DNA of 64,000 nucleotides, taken from assembly GCF_030732845.1 (NCBI RefSeq), contig NZ_JASHKA010000005.1, positions 186,001-250,000 of the forward strand, in the 5' to 3' direction. The position numbers and the translations under genes are program-made. The notes below the pieces were generated by a model. The model worked only from the letters and a program-made list of their open reading frames with translations, ran no database searches and was not told the DNA's origin. Positions within the stretch are counted from its first letter, which is position 1. Each line of letters begins with the position of its first letter. This DNA comes from Roseibium sp. MMSF_3544. Lineage in GTDB: Bacteria; Pseudomonadota; Alphaproteobacteria; Rhizobiales; Stappiaceae. Shown here one piece after another: positions 19,386-28,486 of this stretch.

Positions 19386-19854
19386 TCAGGTTTTCCCTCC
19401 GATGCGTCTTGATCCACTCTCTAATGAGCGTGCTAGCCTGGTTCCCAGCGAGTTCCTTGCCGTAAGCAGCAACTTCCAACGCTTTTCCGGGGCCATTGGA
19501 AAACCCATCCCCACCATAGGCCTTGTCGAGAAAGGCCAGCCATTCGCGGCCGAATAGAGAGGCGACCCTGGCTCTGGGGTAGGCAGCCAGGGCGGTCCGC
19601 CGGACAAGTCGCGCCATGGCGGGTGCATCACCTTTGCAAAGCTCAAGTTCCTTCAAGGCTTCCCGGCGATAGGCGTTTCGCCGCCAAATGCGCCAGATCT
19701 GCCAGATCAATAGGGAGACAAGCAGGAGTAAAAGCAGGCCAAGCCAAAGCCAGCCTGCCGTCTGCGGTACCATGGATACGGGAGGTGGTTCCGGCACCGG
19801 TTCAAGCAAGGCGATGAAGTCTGGCAGATTGAGGCCTTCCCACTCTTCCTTCAT
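19378..19854 (-). CDS. DUF4381 membrane protein of the MoxR-Bat operon
   Basis: A 158-residue protein with one transmembrane helix (about 33-55, WLWLGLLLLLLVSLLIWQIW) and a cytoplasmic helical domain containing REALKELE and YPRARVASLFGREWLAFLD, typical of DUF4381 proteins found between DUF58 and BatA genes. Function is not known; the position suggests a structural partner of the VWA proteins. It overlaps the DUF58 gene by an ATGA junction and BatA by 8 bp. Confidence 0.83.
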   Translation of the reverse strand: MKEEWEGLNLPDFIALLEPVPEPPPVSMVPQTAGWLWLGLLLLLLVSLLIWQIWRIWRRNAYRREALKELELCKGDAPAMARLVRRTALAAYPRARVASLFGREWLAFLDKAYGGDGFSNGPGKALEVAAYGKELAGNQASTLIREWIKTHRRENLNA

Positions 19855-20855
19855 TGGCCTCGGCCTTTCTTTTCCGGACGCAGTCCGGTCAGGCGCCGAA
19901 GCTGGCTGGCCGTGTCGTCACCTGCGCTCAGCGGCAGAACCGGCACGCCGTATTTCTGCTGCCACTTGAGGATTTCAGCTATTCGGCCGGACGCGAAGTC
20001 TGACAATCTCCTGAAGGTGTCGGTCGTGCCGGTATCCAGCTCGACCTGCAGTTCTCCATCTGAAACGACGAGTTTCATGTTCTTCGGAACATCATTCGAG
20101 ACTGGATCGGTCACGGGACACAAAACCACGTCATTGTGCCTTGAGAGGGCACCGATAAGTGTTCCGGTCCGTTGATCGAGACCGTCAAAATCGCTGATGA
20201 CAACGACAAGGTGGTTCCGGCGGGCAATGCGGGCCACTGAGGTGAGTGGCTGGTTCAAAAGCATGGGTTGATCCACGCTTTGCGCGTCTGCCCGAAGCAT
20301 CCGGTTTGCACGTTCAAGCGCGACCAGAAACCTGTTGAGCGCAGCCCGGCTCCGCTTCGGGCGAAACTCGGACACATGGTCGTCACCGAACACGACACCG
20401 CCGACACGATCAGACTGATCAAGAACTCTGAAGGCAATTACGGCCGCCGCTTCGGCAGCCGTTACGGATTTCATATTCCGCCTGGTCCCGAAAAACATGG
20501 ACATGCGTTGATCGACAACCAGAAGAGCCGGGCGGTCTCTTTCCTCGCTGTAGATCCTCACATGTGCCGACCCTGTCCGGGCGGTGACTTTCCAGTCGAT
20601 CGTTCGCGGATCATCGCCCGGCAGGTAGCCACGCAGCTCCTCGAAATTGAGCCCGCGTCCTCTCAGTCTGGATGCATGCCGGCCATTGAGTACGCTTGAA
20701 ACAGGTTGGCTCGGGAGAAGTCTGAGTTTTCGTGCCTTTCCCTCGAGCGATCGCAGGTGTGCCAGGTCGACTCTGATCCGCGTGTCGACAGGAGCAGACG
20801 CGTCCGGGGCGCGTGCTGTGAGACCGGCTCTGGCCCGTGCGGTCATGTCACGCAT
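19851..20855 (-). CDS. DUF58 domain protein
   Basis: A 334-residue soluble protein whose core signature GLNFEELRGYLPGDDPRTID (about 68-87) identifies the DUF58 family, followed by a VWA-like fold (about 115-290). DUF58 proteins are co-encoded with MoxR ATPases almost everywhere and are presumed partners or substrates. The start was taken at 20855 because GAGGAGG stands 5 nt upstream. The gene begins 10 nt after the moxR stop and is part of the same transcript. Confidence 0.87.
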   Translation of the reverse strand: MRDMTARARAGLTARAPDASAPVDTRIRVDLAHLRSLEGKARKLRLLPSQPVSSVLNGRHASRLRGRGLNFEELRGYLPGDDPRTIDWKVTARTGSAHVRIYSEERDRPALLVVDQRMSMFFGTRRNMKSVTAAEAAAVIAFRVLDQSDRVGGVVFGDDHVSEFRPKRSRAALNRFLVALERANRMLRADAQSVDQPMLLNQPLTSVARIARRNHLVVVISDFDGLDQRTGTLIGALSRHNDVVLCPVTDPVSNDVPKNMKLVVSDGELQVELDTGTTDTFRRLSDFASGRIAEILKWQQKYGVPVLPLSAGDDTASQLRRLTGLRPEKKGRGQ

Positions 20856-20865
20856 CTTCGCCTCC

Positions 20866-21873
20866 TCAAGTCAGTGCGACCTGGGTAATGATCTCATCGA
20901 CCACCTTGTCCGGAGAAACCCCGTCGCCATCTGCTTCGAAGCTCAGCGTCAGCCTGTGCCGCAAGACATCATGCGCAATCGCCCTGATATCCAGCGGATC
21001 GACATAGTCGCGCCCGCCGAGCCAGGCATGGGTTCTGCTGCACTTGTCCAGTGCGAGCGACGCGCGCGGGCTCGCGCCGATATCGATCCATCCGGCAAGG
21101 TCAGCGGTGTATTTTTCCGGCGTTCTTGTGGCCTGAACCAGATCCGCCATGTAACGGGCACTCGCGTCGGAAACATGGATGGCGGCGATCTCGGTTCGCG
21201 CCGCGAAGACTGCCTCCTGCGGGATCGGAGTGGGTGCGACTTCTGCCTTGGCCGCGGACGCGTCCTCATTCCCTTGAGATGCTATCGCGGCGGTTTCCTC
21301 GGCGCGCACCAGCTCGATGATCTTGATCTCATCTTCGGTCGGAGGATAGGTGATCAGCACGTGCATCAGGAACCTGTCCATTTGCGCTTCGGGAAGCGGG
21401 TAGGTCCCTTCCTGTTCCACCGGGTTTTGTGTTGCCATCACCATGAACAGCGGTTCCATCTTGTGCGTTTTGCCGCTGACCGTGACCTGACGCTCCTCCA
21501 TCGCTTCCAGAAGTGCGGCCTGGACCTTGGCCGGAGCCCGGTTGATTTCGTCCGCCAGAACGATGTTGGCGAAGATGGGGCCCGCTTCAAAACGAAACGT
21601 GCCGCCGCCGGCGGACTGATGATACACTTCCGTACCGGTCACGTCGGACGGCAACAGATCCGGCGTGAACTGAATACGGCTGAATTCGGCCTGCATGTTT
21701 TTCGCCAAAGCCTTGATTGCGCGTGTCTTCGCAAGACCCGGCAGGCCTTCGACCAAAAGATTACCGTTTGCCAGAAGGCCGATGATCAGCCGGTCGATAA
21801 CGTCCTCCTGGCCGATAATCGCACCTTGCATGCGTTGTTTGAGCTGCTGGATCTGTTGAAGAGCGTCTGACAT
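20866..21873 (-). CDS. MoxR-family AAA+ ATPase
   Basis: First gene of the six-gene MoxR-Bat operon. The 335-residue product has the MoxR P-loop (EGLPGLAKTR, about 41-50), Walker B (VLADEINRAP, about 100-109), sensor and arginine-finger region (ATQNPVEQEGTYPLPEAQ) and the helical lid. An Ala/Glu-rich insertion (about 195-220) interrupts the C-terminal part. MoxR proteins are chaperone-like ATPases for assembling or metallating protein complexes together with VWA proteins. The start at 21873 has GGAG 8 nt upstream; the ATG 24 bp earlier has none. Confidence 0.9.
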   Translation of the reverse strand: MSDALQQIQQLKQRMQGAIIGQEDVIDRLIIGLLANGNLLVEGLPGLAKTRAIKALAKNMQAEFSRIQFTPDLLPSDVTGTEVYHQSAGGGTFRFEAGPIFANIVLADEINRAPAKVQAALLEAMEERQVTVSGKTHKMEPLFMVMATQNPVEQEGTYPLPEAQMDRFLMHVLITYPPTEDEIKIIELVRAEETAAIASQGNEDASAAKAEVAPTPIPQEAVFAARTEIAAIHVSDASARYMADLVQATRTPEKYTADLAGWIDIGASPRASLALDKCSRTHAWLGGRDYVDPLDIRAIAHDVLRHRLTLSFEADGDGVSPDKVVDEIITQVALT

Positions 21874-21932
21874 TTTACGGGCTCCGGTCACGGTCATGAC
21901 AGGTCAAGTATCTGGATTTAAGCGGCTTTTGC

Positions 21933-22910
21933 TCAGTCGCTCACGCCGGACCAGACACGCTTCCAGTCTTCCGCCATATCAACGATCAGCCAATCGCGGG
22001 TGTCGGCCTCGTCAAGACCCCTGACCAGCTTGCCAACGTGACTGTCCCGATCGTAGGCCCATTCACGCTCTCCATCCGTGTGGTGCACAATCAGGCCAAG
22101 GCGCGGTCCGTCGCCGGCAGTCGCCCATTCCAGCATTTCAAAGTCACCATCGGAATTACCGCCGACAAAGATAGGACGTTTTCCAATCTTGCTGTCAATT
22201 CCGACTGGTTTTCCGGCCCTGTCGTCGACAAAGGCGATACCAGGGTCTTTCAAAATGGTGGGGACGCCGTCAACCACCTCGTAGCGCGTCTTGCCCGCGC
22301 TGCCGATGACGTTTTCCGGCGGAACTCCATAGGCGTCTTCAACGAAGGCTCGCATGAAATGAATGCCGCCACCGGAAACGAGATAGGTCTCAAAACCCTG
22401 ATCCCGCAGATAACGAAGCAGCTCCAGCATTGGCTGGTACGTCATCTCGGTATAGGCAAGTTCACTGGTCGGATGTTTGGCAGTCTTGAGCCAGTCCGCG
22501 ACATCGGCCTGAAACTCAGGCACGGACAGGCCGGAGTGGGAAACCATGACGATCTCAAGGAGACCTTCCTCACCAGACTTTGCAACGGCTTCCATGTCGC
22601 CGGAAGCTGCGGCCTTCAACACGTCACTGGTCAGGATTGAAGGATCGTCCTTGGCTTTTTCCGCCAAGCGATCTAGGGCGTAGAGAAGTTGAAAATAAAC
22701 GGGTTTTTCAGACCAAAGCGTTCCGTCATTGTCAAAGACGGCAACTCGGTCCGCCGGCGTGACGTAGTTCGCAGAGGCGGGATCGGAAACGTCCTCGACA
22801 AATTCAAGGATTCGAGACTTGGCGTCGCCTTCATGCCAGGAGGGAAGGGGGTCGGCTGCCACAGATCCGACGGAGACTGCAATAGCCGCAACAAACAAAG
22901 GAAGTCTCAT
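21933..22910 (-). CDS. Exported HAD-family hydrolase (phosphoserine phosphatase-like)
   Basis: A 325-residue HAD hydrolase with a cleavable signal peptide (MRLPLFVAAIAVSVGSVAA), so probably periplasmic. Catalytic motif I is VFDNDGTLW (about 58-66), motif II is LVSGGG, and the acidic motif lies in GNSDGDFEML. The HAD class resembles phosphoserine phosphatases with a helical cap. A perfect ribosome site (GGAGGAATAA before ATG) is present. It lies 115 bp downstream of the arylsulfatase, on the same strand, separated by two stem-loops. The pair may remove sulfate and phosphate from the same class of extracellular organic compounds; this is inference. Confidence 0.83.
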   Translation of the reverse strand: MRLPLFVAAIAVSVGSVAADPLPSWHEGDAKSRILEFVEDVSDPASANYVTPADRVAVFDNDGTLWSEKPVYFQLLYALDRLAEKAKDDPSILTSDVLKAAASGDMEAVAKSGEEGLLEIVMVSHSGLSVPEFQADVADWLKTAKHPTSELAYTEMTYQPMLELLRYLRDQGFETYLVSGGGIHFMRAFVEDAYGVPPENVIGSAGKTRYEVVDGVPTILKDPGIAFVDDRAGKPVGIDSKIGKRPIFVGGNSDGDFEMLEWATAGDGPRLGLIVHHTDGEREWAYDRDSHVGKLVRGLDEADTRDWLIVDMAEDWKRVWSGVSD

Positions 22911-22939
22911 TTATTCCTCCAAGGCCTGAAATCCAGTCA

Positions 22940-23002
22940 GTGCCCGATCCACAATGGGACCGGGCACTTGAAACGGGGATTGGCGGCGGGCTAAAGCCCG
23001 CC
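22940..23002 (-). other. Two stem-loops between arylsulfatase and HAD hydrolase genes
   Basis: The 115-bp spacer has two inverted repeats. At 22985-23002 GGCGGGCT faces AGCCCGCC around a tiny AA centre (7-bp stem with a 4-nt loop), 24 nt after the sulfatase stop. At 22940-22967 GTGCCCG faces CGGGCAC. Neither is followed by a T-run, so they are not classical intrinsic terminators; they may stabilise the sulfatase mRNA or attenuate read-through into the hydrolase gene. Confidence 0.5.
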
Positions 23003-23025
23003 ACCTGTCTGCTTGCGTTGGAGTT

Positions 23026-24630
23026 CTACTGCGCGCCGTGGGGCGTGCTGAGTTTTTCCATGACCTGGTCGAGCGAGAAGCTCGCAGCCTTCTGGCGTGG
23101 TGGGAATTCCTGGAAGGTCGACAGGAATTGCCCGACATATTGTTGCGCCGGGACCAACAGATATGCCCGGTCGATCAACCAGTCGTAGTAGGTGTTCGAG
23201 GTCTGGTAGGATCGCTCATAAGGATCGCGCCGCAAGTTGAAGATAAGCGGCACGCGCAGAGCGGTAAAGGGTTCGATCCAGGCCCGGAACGTCTTGTATT
23301 CCTTCTGCTCCATGAAGATCATCTTCCAGTCGTTATAGCGGAGCGCCGTCAGGTCACCATCGTCTGAGAAATAGAAGATCTCCCGGCGCGGGCCTTCCTC
23401 GGTATCGCCCAACAGAACGGGAAGGAAATTGTAACCGTCCAGGTGCACCTTGTATTCGCGGCCAATAGCCTGCACGCCACCCTGGATCAGCTGTTCCTTG
23501 ATGTCGGGCACACCGGCAGCCGCCAGATAGGTCGGCAGCCAGTCCATATGGTGCATGATTTCGTTGGAAACACTGCCGGCTTCAATCTTGCCGGGCCAGC
23601 GAACCATGGACGGCACGCGCCAGCCACCTTCCCAGTTGGTGTTCTTTTCGCCGAAGAACGGCGTCGCAGCGGCATCCGGCCAGGTGTTGTAGTGCGGGCC
23701 GTTATCTGTCGAATAGTGAACGATGGTGTTGTCGGCAATGCCGAGTTCATCCAGAACATCAAGAAGCTGACCAACATGCAAATCATGTTCGATCATGCCA
23801 GCGGTGTATTCGTCGACATGCTTGCCGGCGATCTGATCCGCCTGGTCCCGCATTTCTGGCTTCACATGTGTGCGGAAGTGCATCCTGGTCCCGTTCCACC
23901 AGACATAAAACGGTTGGCCTTGTTCGTGCGCTCGCTTGATGAAGTCGATCGCGGCCGCGACGGTTTCCTCATCAACGGTTTCCATGCGCTTTCTGGAGAG
24001 CGGGCCAGTGTCTTCGATGGAGCCATCCGCAGATGACTTTATGACGCCGCGCGGACCGTATGTTTCGCGGAATGTCCGCCCGTCCGCCATGACCGCGTTA
24101 CCGGGATAGTCTTCGTTTTCCGGTTCTTCCTCGGCGTTGAGGTGGTAGAGATTTCCGAAGAATTCGTCAAAGCCGTGGTTCGTCGGAAGGTGTTCGTCCT
24201 TGTCGCCAAGGTGGTTCTTGCCGAACTGCCCGGTCACATACCCCTGTGCCTTCAAAAGACCGGCAATCGTCGGGTCTTCTTCCTGCATGCCGAGATCGGC
24301 ACCCGGCAGGCCGACTTTGGAAAGGCCGGTGCGGAACACGCTTTGTCCCATAATGTAGGACGAACGTCCGGCCGTGCAGGACTGTTCACCATAGTAATCG
24401 GTGAACATCATGCCTTCCTTGGCGACCCTGTCGATGTTGGGCGTTTCATATCCCATCAGGCCGAATGTGTAGGCGGAAATATTCGATTGCCCCACATCGT
24501 CACCCCAAATGACGAGAATGTTCGGCTTGTCTTCCGATTGCGCTAGAGCCGGCGCGTATTCGGCCAAAGCAAATGCCCCGGCCGCGCAAACTGCCAGTTT
24601 TGCGGCCAGCAAATTAAACCTGAATTTCAT
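23026..24630 (-). CDS. Periplasmic arylsulfatase (type I, formylglycine-dependent)
   Basis: A 534-residue sulfatase that hydrolyses sulfate esters after conversion of its active-site cysteine to formylglycine. A signal peptide (MKFRFNLLAAKLAVCAAGAF, cleaved near ALAQ) sends it to the periplasm. Visible motifs: metal-binding WGDDVG (about 43-48), the sulfatase signature SCTAGRSSYIMGQ (about 84-96, Cys converted to formylglycine), a YSTDNGPH metal-site motif (about 307-314) and the downstream Lys/His set. GGAAGGA precedes the ATG. No sulfatase-maturating enzyme is in the window, so it must be encoded elsewhere. The substrate is not deducible; marine algal sulfate esters would be plausible. Confidence 0.9.
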   Translation of the reverse strand: MKFRFNLLAAKLAVCAAGAFALAEYAPALAQSEDKPNILVIWGDDVGQSNISAYTFGLMGYETPNIDRVAKEGMMFTDYYGEQSCTAGRSSYIMGQSVFRTGLSKVGLPGADLGMQEEDPTIAGLLKAQGYVTGQFGKNHLGDKDEHLPTNHGFDEFFGNLYHLNAEEEPENEDYPGNAVMADGRTFRETYGPRGVIKSSADGSIEDTGPLSRKRMETVDEETVAAAIDFIKRAHEQGQPFYVWWNGTRMHFRTHVKPEMRDQADQIAGKHVDEYTAGMIEHDLHVGQLLDVLDELGIADNTIVHYSTDNGPHYNTWPDAAATPFFGEKNTNWEGGWRVPSMVRWPGKIEAGSVSNEIMHHMDWLPTYLAAAGVPDIKEQLIQGGVQAIGREYKVHLDGYNFLPVLLGDTEEGPRREIFYFSDDGDLTALRYNDWKMIFMEQKEYKTFRAWIEPFTALRVPLIFNLRRDPYERSYQTSNTYYDWLIDRAYLLVPAQQYVGQFLSTFQEFPPRQKAASFSLDQVMEKLSTPHGAQ

Positions 24631-25018
24631 GACTCATTCCTTCCCAGATGCAATGGTTACGTTTCAAAAAAGTTAAACGCTCCAATGCCTTGGTTGTCGG
24701 CTTCAACATGAGAGGACGAAACTACCGTTGCGTCAATATTGAAGCTCAGATTTAATTATTGCCAGTTGAAGAAATCCGTCGCGCGAAGTCGATTTGTGTC
24801 TTCGCAAGGCGGCAGATGTCGCGCAAGAAACCCTCTTGGAAAGAGTAACAGTGACTATTTTTGCGAGGGTCGCGCAAACTCCGGAATGAGACGCTCGGGA
24901 AAAGCGATGCAAAGGAACTTGAACACTCCCAGCTGAACGAGAGCGACCTACGTAGACCTGACACGGACCGGTGAAGGTCCTGGGGCCACACGAACGTCAG
25001 ATGGAAATTGCAAACGGT
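24631..25018. other. 388-bp gap between arylsulfatase and LysR genes, no gene seen
   Basis: The short open frames here have no ribosome site or family resemblance. The part next to 24630 must carry the sulfatase promoter. A modest hairpin GGACC-N6-GGTCC lies near 24965-24981, downstream side of the LysR gene. Nothing else stands out. Confidence 0.5.
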
Positions 25019-25891
25019 CTAACCTGCGTGTGAAAGAAGCCAGTCGTAGAGCTTTTGAGATGCGGCCAGAAAGTGGTCCTGGGATTCGCGAATGTAGTAG
25101 TTCCAGGGACTGGGAGGCCGGTGATCAAACGGTTCTACAAGGAGCTCGCGATCCTTGTATGTCATTGCAAGATCAATCGGCAACACGGCGACACCTGCAC
25201 CATGTGAGGCCAACTCCAGAGCAATGTTGGATGCATTTGTCCTGATGGATCCTTCAAGGTCCAGGCTGTGCAGGTCAAGTGCGCGGGCAAACTCTGTCCA
25301 GTATTCCTGGCGCCCGGACACCACGATTTTTGGCACGTCGGCAAGTGTCGCGGGTTCCTTTAGCTGGCTAGCCAATTCCGGCGTGCACAAAAGCGCGAGA
25401 TTTTCGCGCATGAGGAGACGTGCATTGAGCGGTTCCTCGGCAGTTCGGTTCATGAAGATGATGATGTTCGTATCCGGGTCGCCCGTATGGTCCCAAACTG
25501 TTCCCTGAAGAATAATGTCGATGTCAGGATGACTGGATCGAAAATCGGCAATCCTGCGCGAGACCCAGTTTTCCGCCAGGCTCATCGGTGCCGCGATCTT
25601 GACGGTTTTGTATTGCCGGTCGATGCGCACCGAGTTCGTGGCGGCATCGATCATCAAAAGGGCCTGCCGAAGCGTGGGCAGATAGGCTTCACCTGCCTCC
25701 GTGAGCCTGAGGCTTCTCGGATAGCGCACGAACAATTCGACCCCGAGGTGCTTCTCAAGCGATCTGATATGCATGCTGACAGCGGCCTGTGTCAGGCCCA
25801 ACTCGTCGGCTGCCTTCGTGAAACTCAGGTGCCTTGCCGAGCATTCATACGATCTTACAAAATTCAGGGGCGGCGGCTTTTTGCTTGGCAT
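25019..25891 (-). CDS. LysR-family transcriptional regulator, GcvA-like
   Basis: DNA-binding regulator of 290 residues. The N-terminal winged helix (LSFTKAADELGLTQAAVSMH) is followed by a linker helix and a periplasmic-binding-protein-like effector domain. It is divergent from the MmgE/PrpD gene across a short promoter gap, the usual arrangement for a LysR protein controlling its neighbour, so it probably governs the MmgE/PrpD - dehydrogenase - methyltransferase unit. The start at 25891 was chosen because AAAGG lies 7 nt upstream; an in-frame ATG at 25912 has no clear site. The effector is unknown. Confidence 0.87.
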   Translation of the reverse strand: MPSKKPPPLNFVRSYECSARHLSFTKAADELGLTQAAVSMHIRSLEKHLGVELFVRYPRSLRLTEAGEAYLPTLRQALLMIDAATNSVRIDRQYKTVKIAAPMSLAENWVSRRIADFRSSHPDIDIILQGTVWDHTGDPDTNIIIFMNRTAEEPLNARLLMRENLALLCTPELASQLKEPATLADVPKIVVSGRQEYWTEFARALDLHSLDLEGSIRTNASNIALELASHGAGVAVLPIDLAMTYKDRELLVEPFDHRPPSPWNYYIRESQDHFLAASQKLYDWLLSHAG

Positions 25892-26010
25892 TTTCGGGCC
25901 TTTAGAGGGCATTCTTTGAAATGACCCTATAATTTTTATGGCTTGGGCGAAGAAAACTCAAATGCGCTGGTGACTAATCCTCCATATTGTTTCCGGTGGA
26001 GGCGCCTCAA

Positions 26011-27384
26011 ATGCTCAAGGACCTAAAAGGTGAGGGACGAGAGTCACAGCTTGGGTCGGCACAACGCTTTGTGCTGGATACCTCGCCTGAAACGATCCCG
26101 GAACCTGCGTTGCAGGCAGCAAGCTTGCTGATGCTGGACACGCTCGGCGTCTGCATTGCGGCCCAGCCCATGGACGCGGGAAGAATTGCCCGGGAGGCGG
26201 CAATGCGGCTTTACAATTCCGCAGAAGCTGCAGACCGGGCGCCGATGATGTTCGATGGCCGCGAGGTCAGCCGGGCCGGTGCTGCTTTTGCAGGCGCAAC
26301 CCAGATCGATAATCTGGATGCGCATGACGGTTACAATCCGACAAAGGGCCATATGGGTGTCGTTATGGTACCGGCCCTCGTTGCAGCGGCTTGGGACGAT
26401 CAGAAGATGCCAGGGCGCGAAGCGCTCAGCGCCTTGGTCGTCGGCTACGAGATTGCAGGCCGGGCAGGGATTGCATTGCACGACACTGTTTCCGATTACC
26501 ACACATCCGGTGCCTGGAACGCACTCGGTGTCGCTGCGCTTGCTGCTCGAATTCAGGGCTTGTCGCAAGAAGAACTGCGCCACGCCTGGGGGGTTGCGGA
26601 GTATCACGGCCCGAGAAGCCAAATGATGCGCGAAATTTCCAATCCGACAATGCTGCACGATGGCTCGGGAATGGGAGCTCTGGTTGGTATGTCGGCAGCA
26701 GTTCTTGCGAAAATGGGATTTACCGGTGCTCCGGCGATAACCATCGAAGCGCCTGAATGTGCCTGCCACTGGCAGGACCTGGAGCATTTCTGGCAAATCG
26801 AACATCAGTACATCAAGCCTTATCCGGTTTGCCGTTGGGCCCATGCGGCAATCGACGCTGTCCGCGAGTTGCGCATTGAGCAAGGGATGAGGCCCGAAGA
26901 CATCAAGGGTATCGAAGTCCGCAGCTTTCAAAATGCGATCAGGCTCTTCGATCGTGTGCCTGAAACAACGTCACAGGCTCAATACTCACTTGCTTTCGCC
27001 GTTGCGGTGATGGCGGTCCACGGAAAAATTGCCCTGGACCATATTTCGGGCAATGGTCTGAATGATCCGGACGTTGCGCGTCTTGTCGGGTGCACGAGCG
27101 CCATTGAAGACACCCGGCACGAAGCAAACTTTCCGTCCGGCCGATGGGCCGACGTCACCGTGCATCTGAGGGATGGACGCAGCCTGCATAGCGGAGATAC
27201 CCATGCACGAGGGGGACCGGAGCGTCCGTTCTCGCGCAAAGACATCATCGAAAAGTACAATGAGTATGCGTATCCTATCCTGGGAAACGACCGGGCCAAT
27301 GCGATCCGTGATGCGGTCCTTTCTCTCCCCGAAGATCACGCGCGCTTTTCCGACCTTAGCCGTCATCTTTTTGCCGCGCCCTGA
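26011..27384 (+). CDS. MmgE/PrpD family protein
   Basis: A 457-residue all-helical plus capping domain protein of the 2-methylcitrate dehydratase / aconitate decarboxylase / immune-responsive gene family. Members dehydrate or decarboxylate tri- and dicarboxylic hydroxy acids, but many catabolic-cluster homologues have no assigned reaction. Visible: an N-terminal helical bundle with FAGATQIDNLDAHDGYNPTKGHMG (substrate pocket region, quoted in part), KPYPVCRWAHAAIDA, and the C-terminal VHLRDG strand. The ATG at 26011 has GGAGG 8 nt upstream; the frame extends to a TTG 24 bp earlier. It begins a plus-strand unit continuing with a 2-hydroxyacid dehydrogenase and an MttB-like protein. Confidence 0.85.
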   Translation: MLKDLKGEGRESQLGSAQRFVLDTSPETIPEPALQAASLLMLDTLGVCIAAQPMDAGRIAREAAMRLYNSAEAADRAPMMFDGREVSRAGAAFAGATQIDNLDAHDGYNPTKGHMGVVMVPALVAAAWDDQKMPGREALSALVVGYEIAGRAGIALHDTVSDYHTSGAWNALGVAALAARIQGLSQEELRHAWGVAEYHGPRSQMMREISNPTMLHDGSGMGALVGMSAAVLAKMGFTGAPAITIEAPECACHWQDLEHFWQIEHQYIKPYPVCRWAHAAIDAVRELRIEQGMRPEDIKGIEVRSFQNAIRLFDRVPETTSQAQYSLAFAVAVMAVHGKIALDHISGNGLNDPDVARLVGCTSAIEDTRHEANFPSGRWADVTVHLRDGRSLHSGDTHARGGPERPFSRKDIIEKYNEYAYPILGNDRANAIRDAVLSLPEDHARFSDLSRHLFAAP

Positions 27385-27507
27385 AAGACGATGCCTCGAC
27401 ACCTGTTGAAAAACCAACTTTCCTCCGATTATTCAGAACGGGCCGACATGCCCAAAACGTATGGTTCAGGCTCTCCACAAGGCCGGACGAACTGAGGAGA
27501 CCTGTCA

Positions 27508-28473
27508 ATGTCAACGCCACATGTTGTTCTGCACATGGAGGCACCGGATGCTGCACTCTCGCTGGTCAAGTCTCGGTGTCCGGATGTGACCGTCAGCGCC
27601 TGCGATACCTATGACGGGCTGCCGCAGCACATCAGTGAAACGCGTGCTGAAGTCGTTTACTCGGTGCGCTTTGCCGGAACGCCGGGCTTTCCGCGTGCAA
27701 CTCTGGTGGAAAGCGACACCGTGCGTTGGGTTTCCGTTGGAGGCTCCGGAACCGATCACCTCGCCACTTGGGACCCGGCCCGTGTCACGGTGACCAATGC
27801 TGCGGGTGTCGCCGCCGACATGATGGCAGAATACACGCTCGGAGCACTGCTTTACTTTTCGCTTGATTTGCCGGGATTCCGCGGGGCGCAAGCGGACCGG
27901 AACTGGATTGCCGGCAAGGTTCGGCCGCTGGAAGGACAAACGCTTCTCATTCTCGGCGTTGGCCAGACGGGACAGGCCATTGCGAGACGGGCAAAGGCCA
28001 TGGGTCTGACCATTCTTGGTGTCCGTGCAAGGCCAACGTCAACTCCCGATGTCGACGAGGTCTATCCGGTAGACACGCTCGACGAGATCATTCCGCGAGC
28101 CGATGCCGTGGCGGTGTGCGTTCCGCTTCTGGAGCATACGCGCGGGCTACTGAACGCAGATCGCATTGGTCTGATGAAGCCCGGTGCGGTCCTGGTGGAT
28201 GTCTCCAGAGGTGGCGTGGTTGACCAGACCGCGCTTGCAGGGGCGCTTGCCGCACAACGGCTGAGAGGAGCTGCCCTTGATGTATTCGAGGCGGAACCGC
28301 TCCCAGAGGACAGTCCGTTTTGGGACATGGACAATGTAATTGTCACGCCCCATTGCTCCTCGGTCTATGACGGCTGGGAGCTGAAGTCCGTGGAAATGTT
28401 CTGTAACAATCTGGTCCGCTTTCTTGCCGGTGACGCATTGAAAAATGTTGTCGATCCGCAGCGCGGCTACTGA
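27508..28473 (+). CDS. D-2-hydroxyacid dehydrogenase (NAD-dependent)
   Basis: A 321-residue Rossmann-fold oxidoreductase that reduces 2-oxo acids to D-2-hydroxy acids or the reverse. The NAD site is LGVGQTGQAI (about 150-159), and the catalytic trio is visible: Arg in VDVSRGGVVD, Glu in FEAEPLPEDSPFW and His in VTPHCS. The GAGGAG ribosome site is good. It lies 123 bp after the MmgE/PrpD gene and just before the MttB-like gene. Together they suggest processing of a hydroxy- or oxo-acid produced during catabolism of an N-methylated compound; that pathway reading is inference. Confidence 0.87.
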   Translation: MSTPHVVLHMEAPDAALSLVKSRCPDVTVSACDTYDGLPQHISETRAEVVYSVRFAGTPGFPRATLVESDTVRWVSVGGSGTDHLATWDPARVTVTNAAGVAADMMAEYTLGALLYFSLDLPGFRGAQADRNWIAGKVRPLEGQTLLILGVGQTGQAIARRAKAMGLTILGVRARPTSTPDVDEVYPVDTLDEIIPRADAVAVCVPLLEHTRGLLNADRIGLMKPGAVLVDVSRGGVVDQTALAGALAAQRLRGAALDVFEAEPLPEDSPFWDMDNVIVTPHCSSVYDGWELKSVEMFCNNLVRFLAGDALKNVVDPQRGY

Positions 28474-28486
28474 TCGGAGGTATACC

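Noticed and set aside
22985-23002. The GC-rich hairpin as a Rho-independent terminator
   Set aside because: No run of T follows the stem on the minus strand, so it is listed only as a stem-loop.
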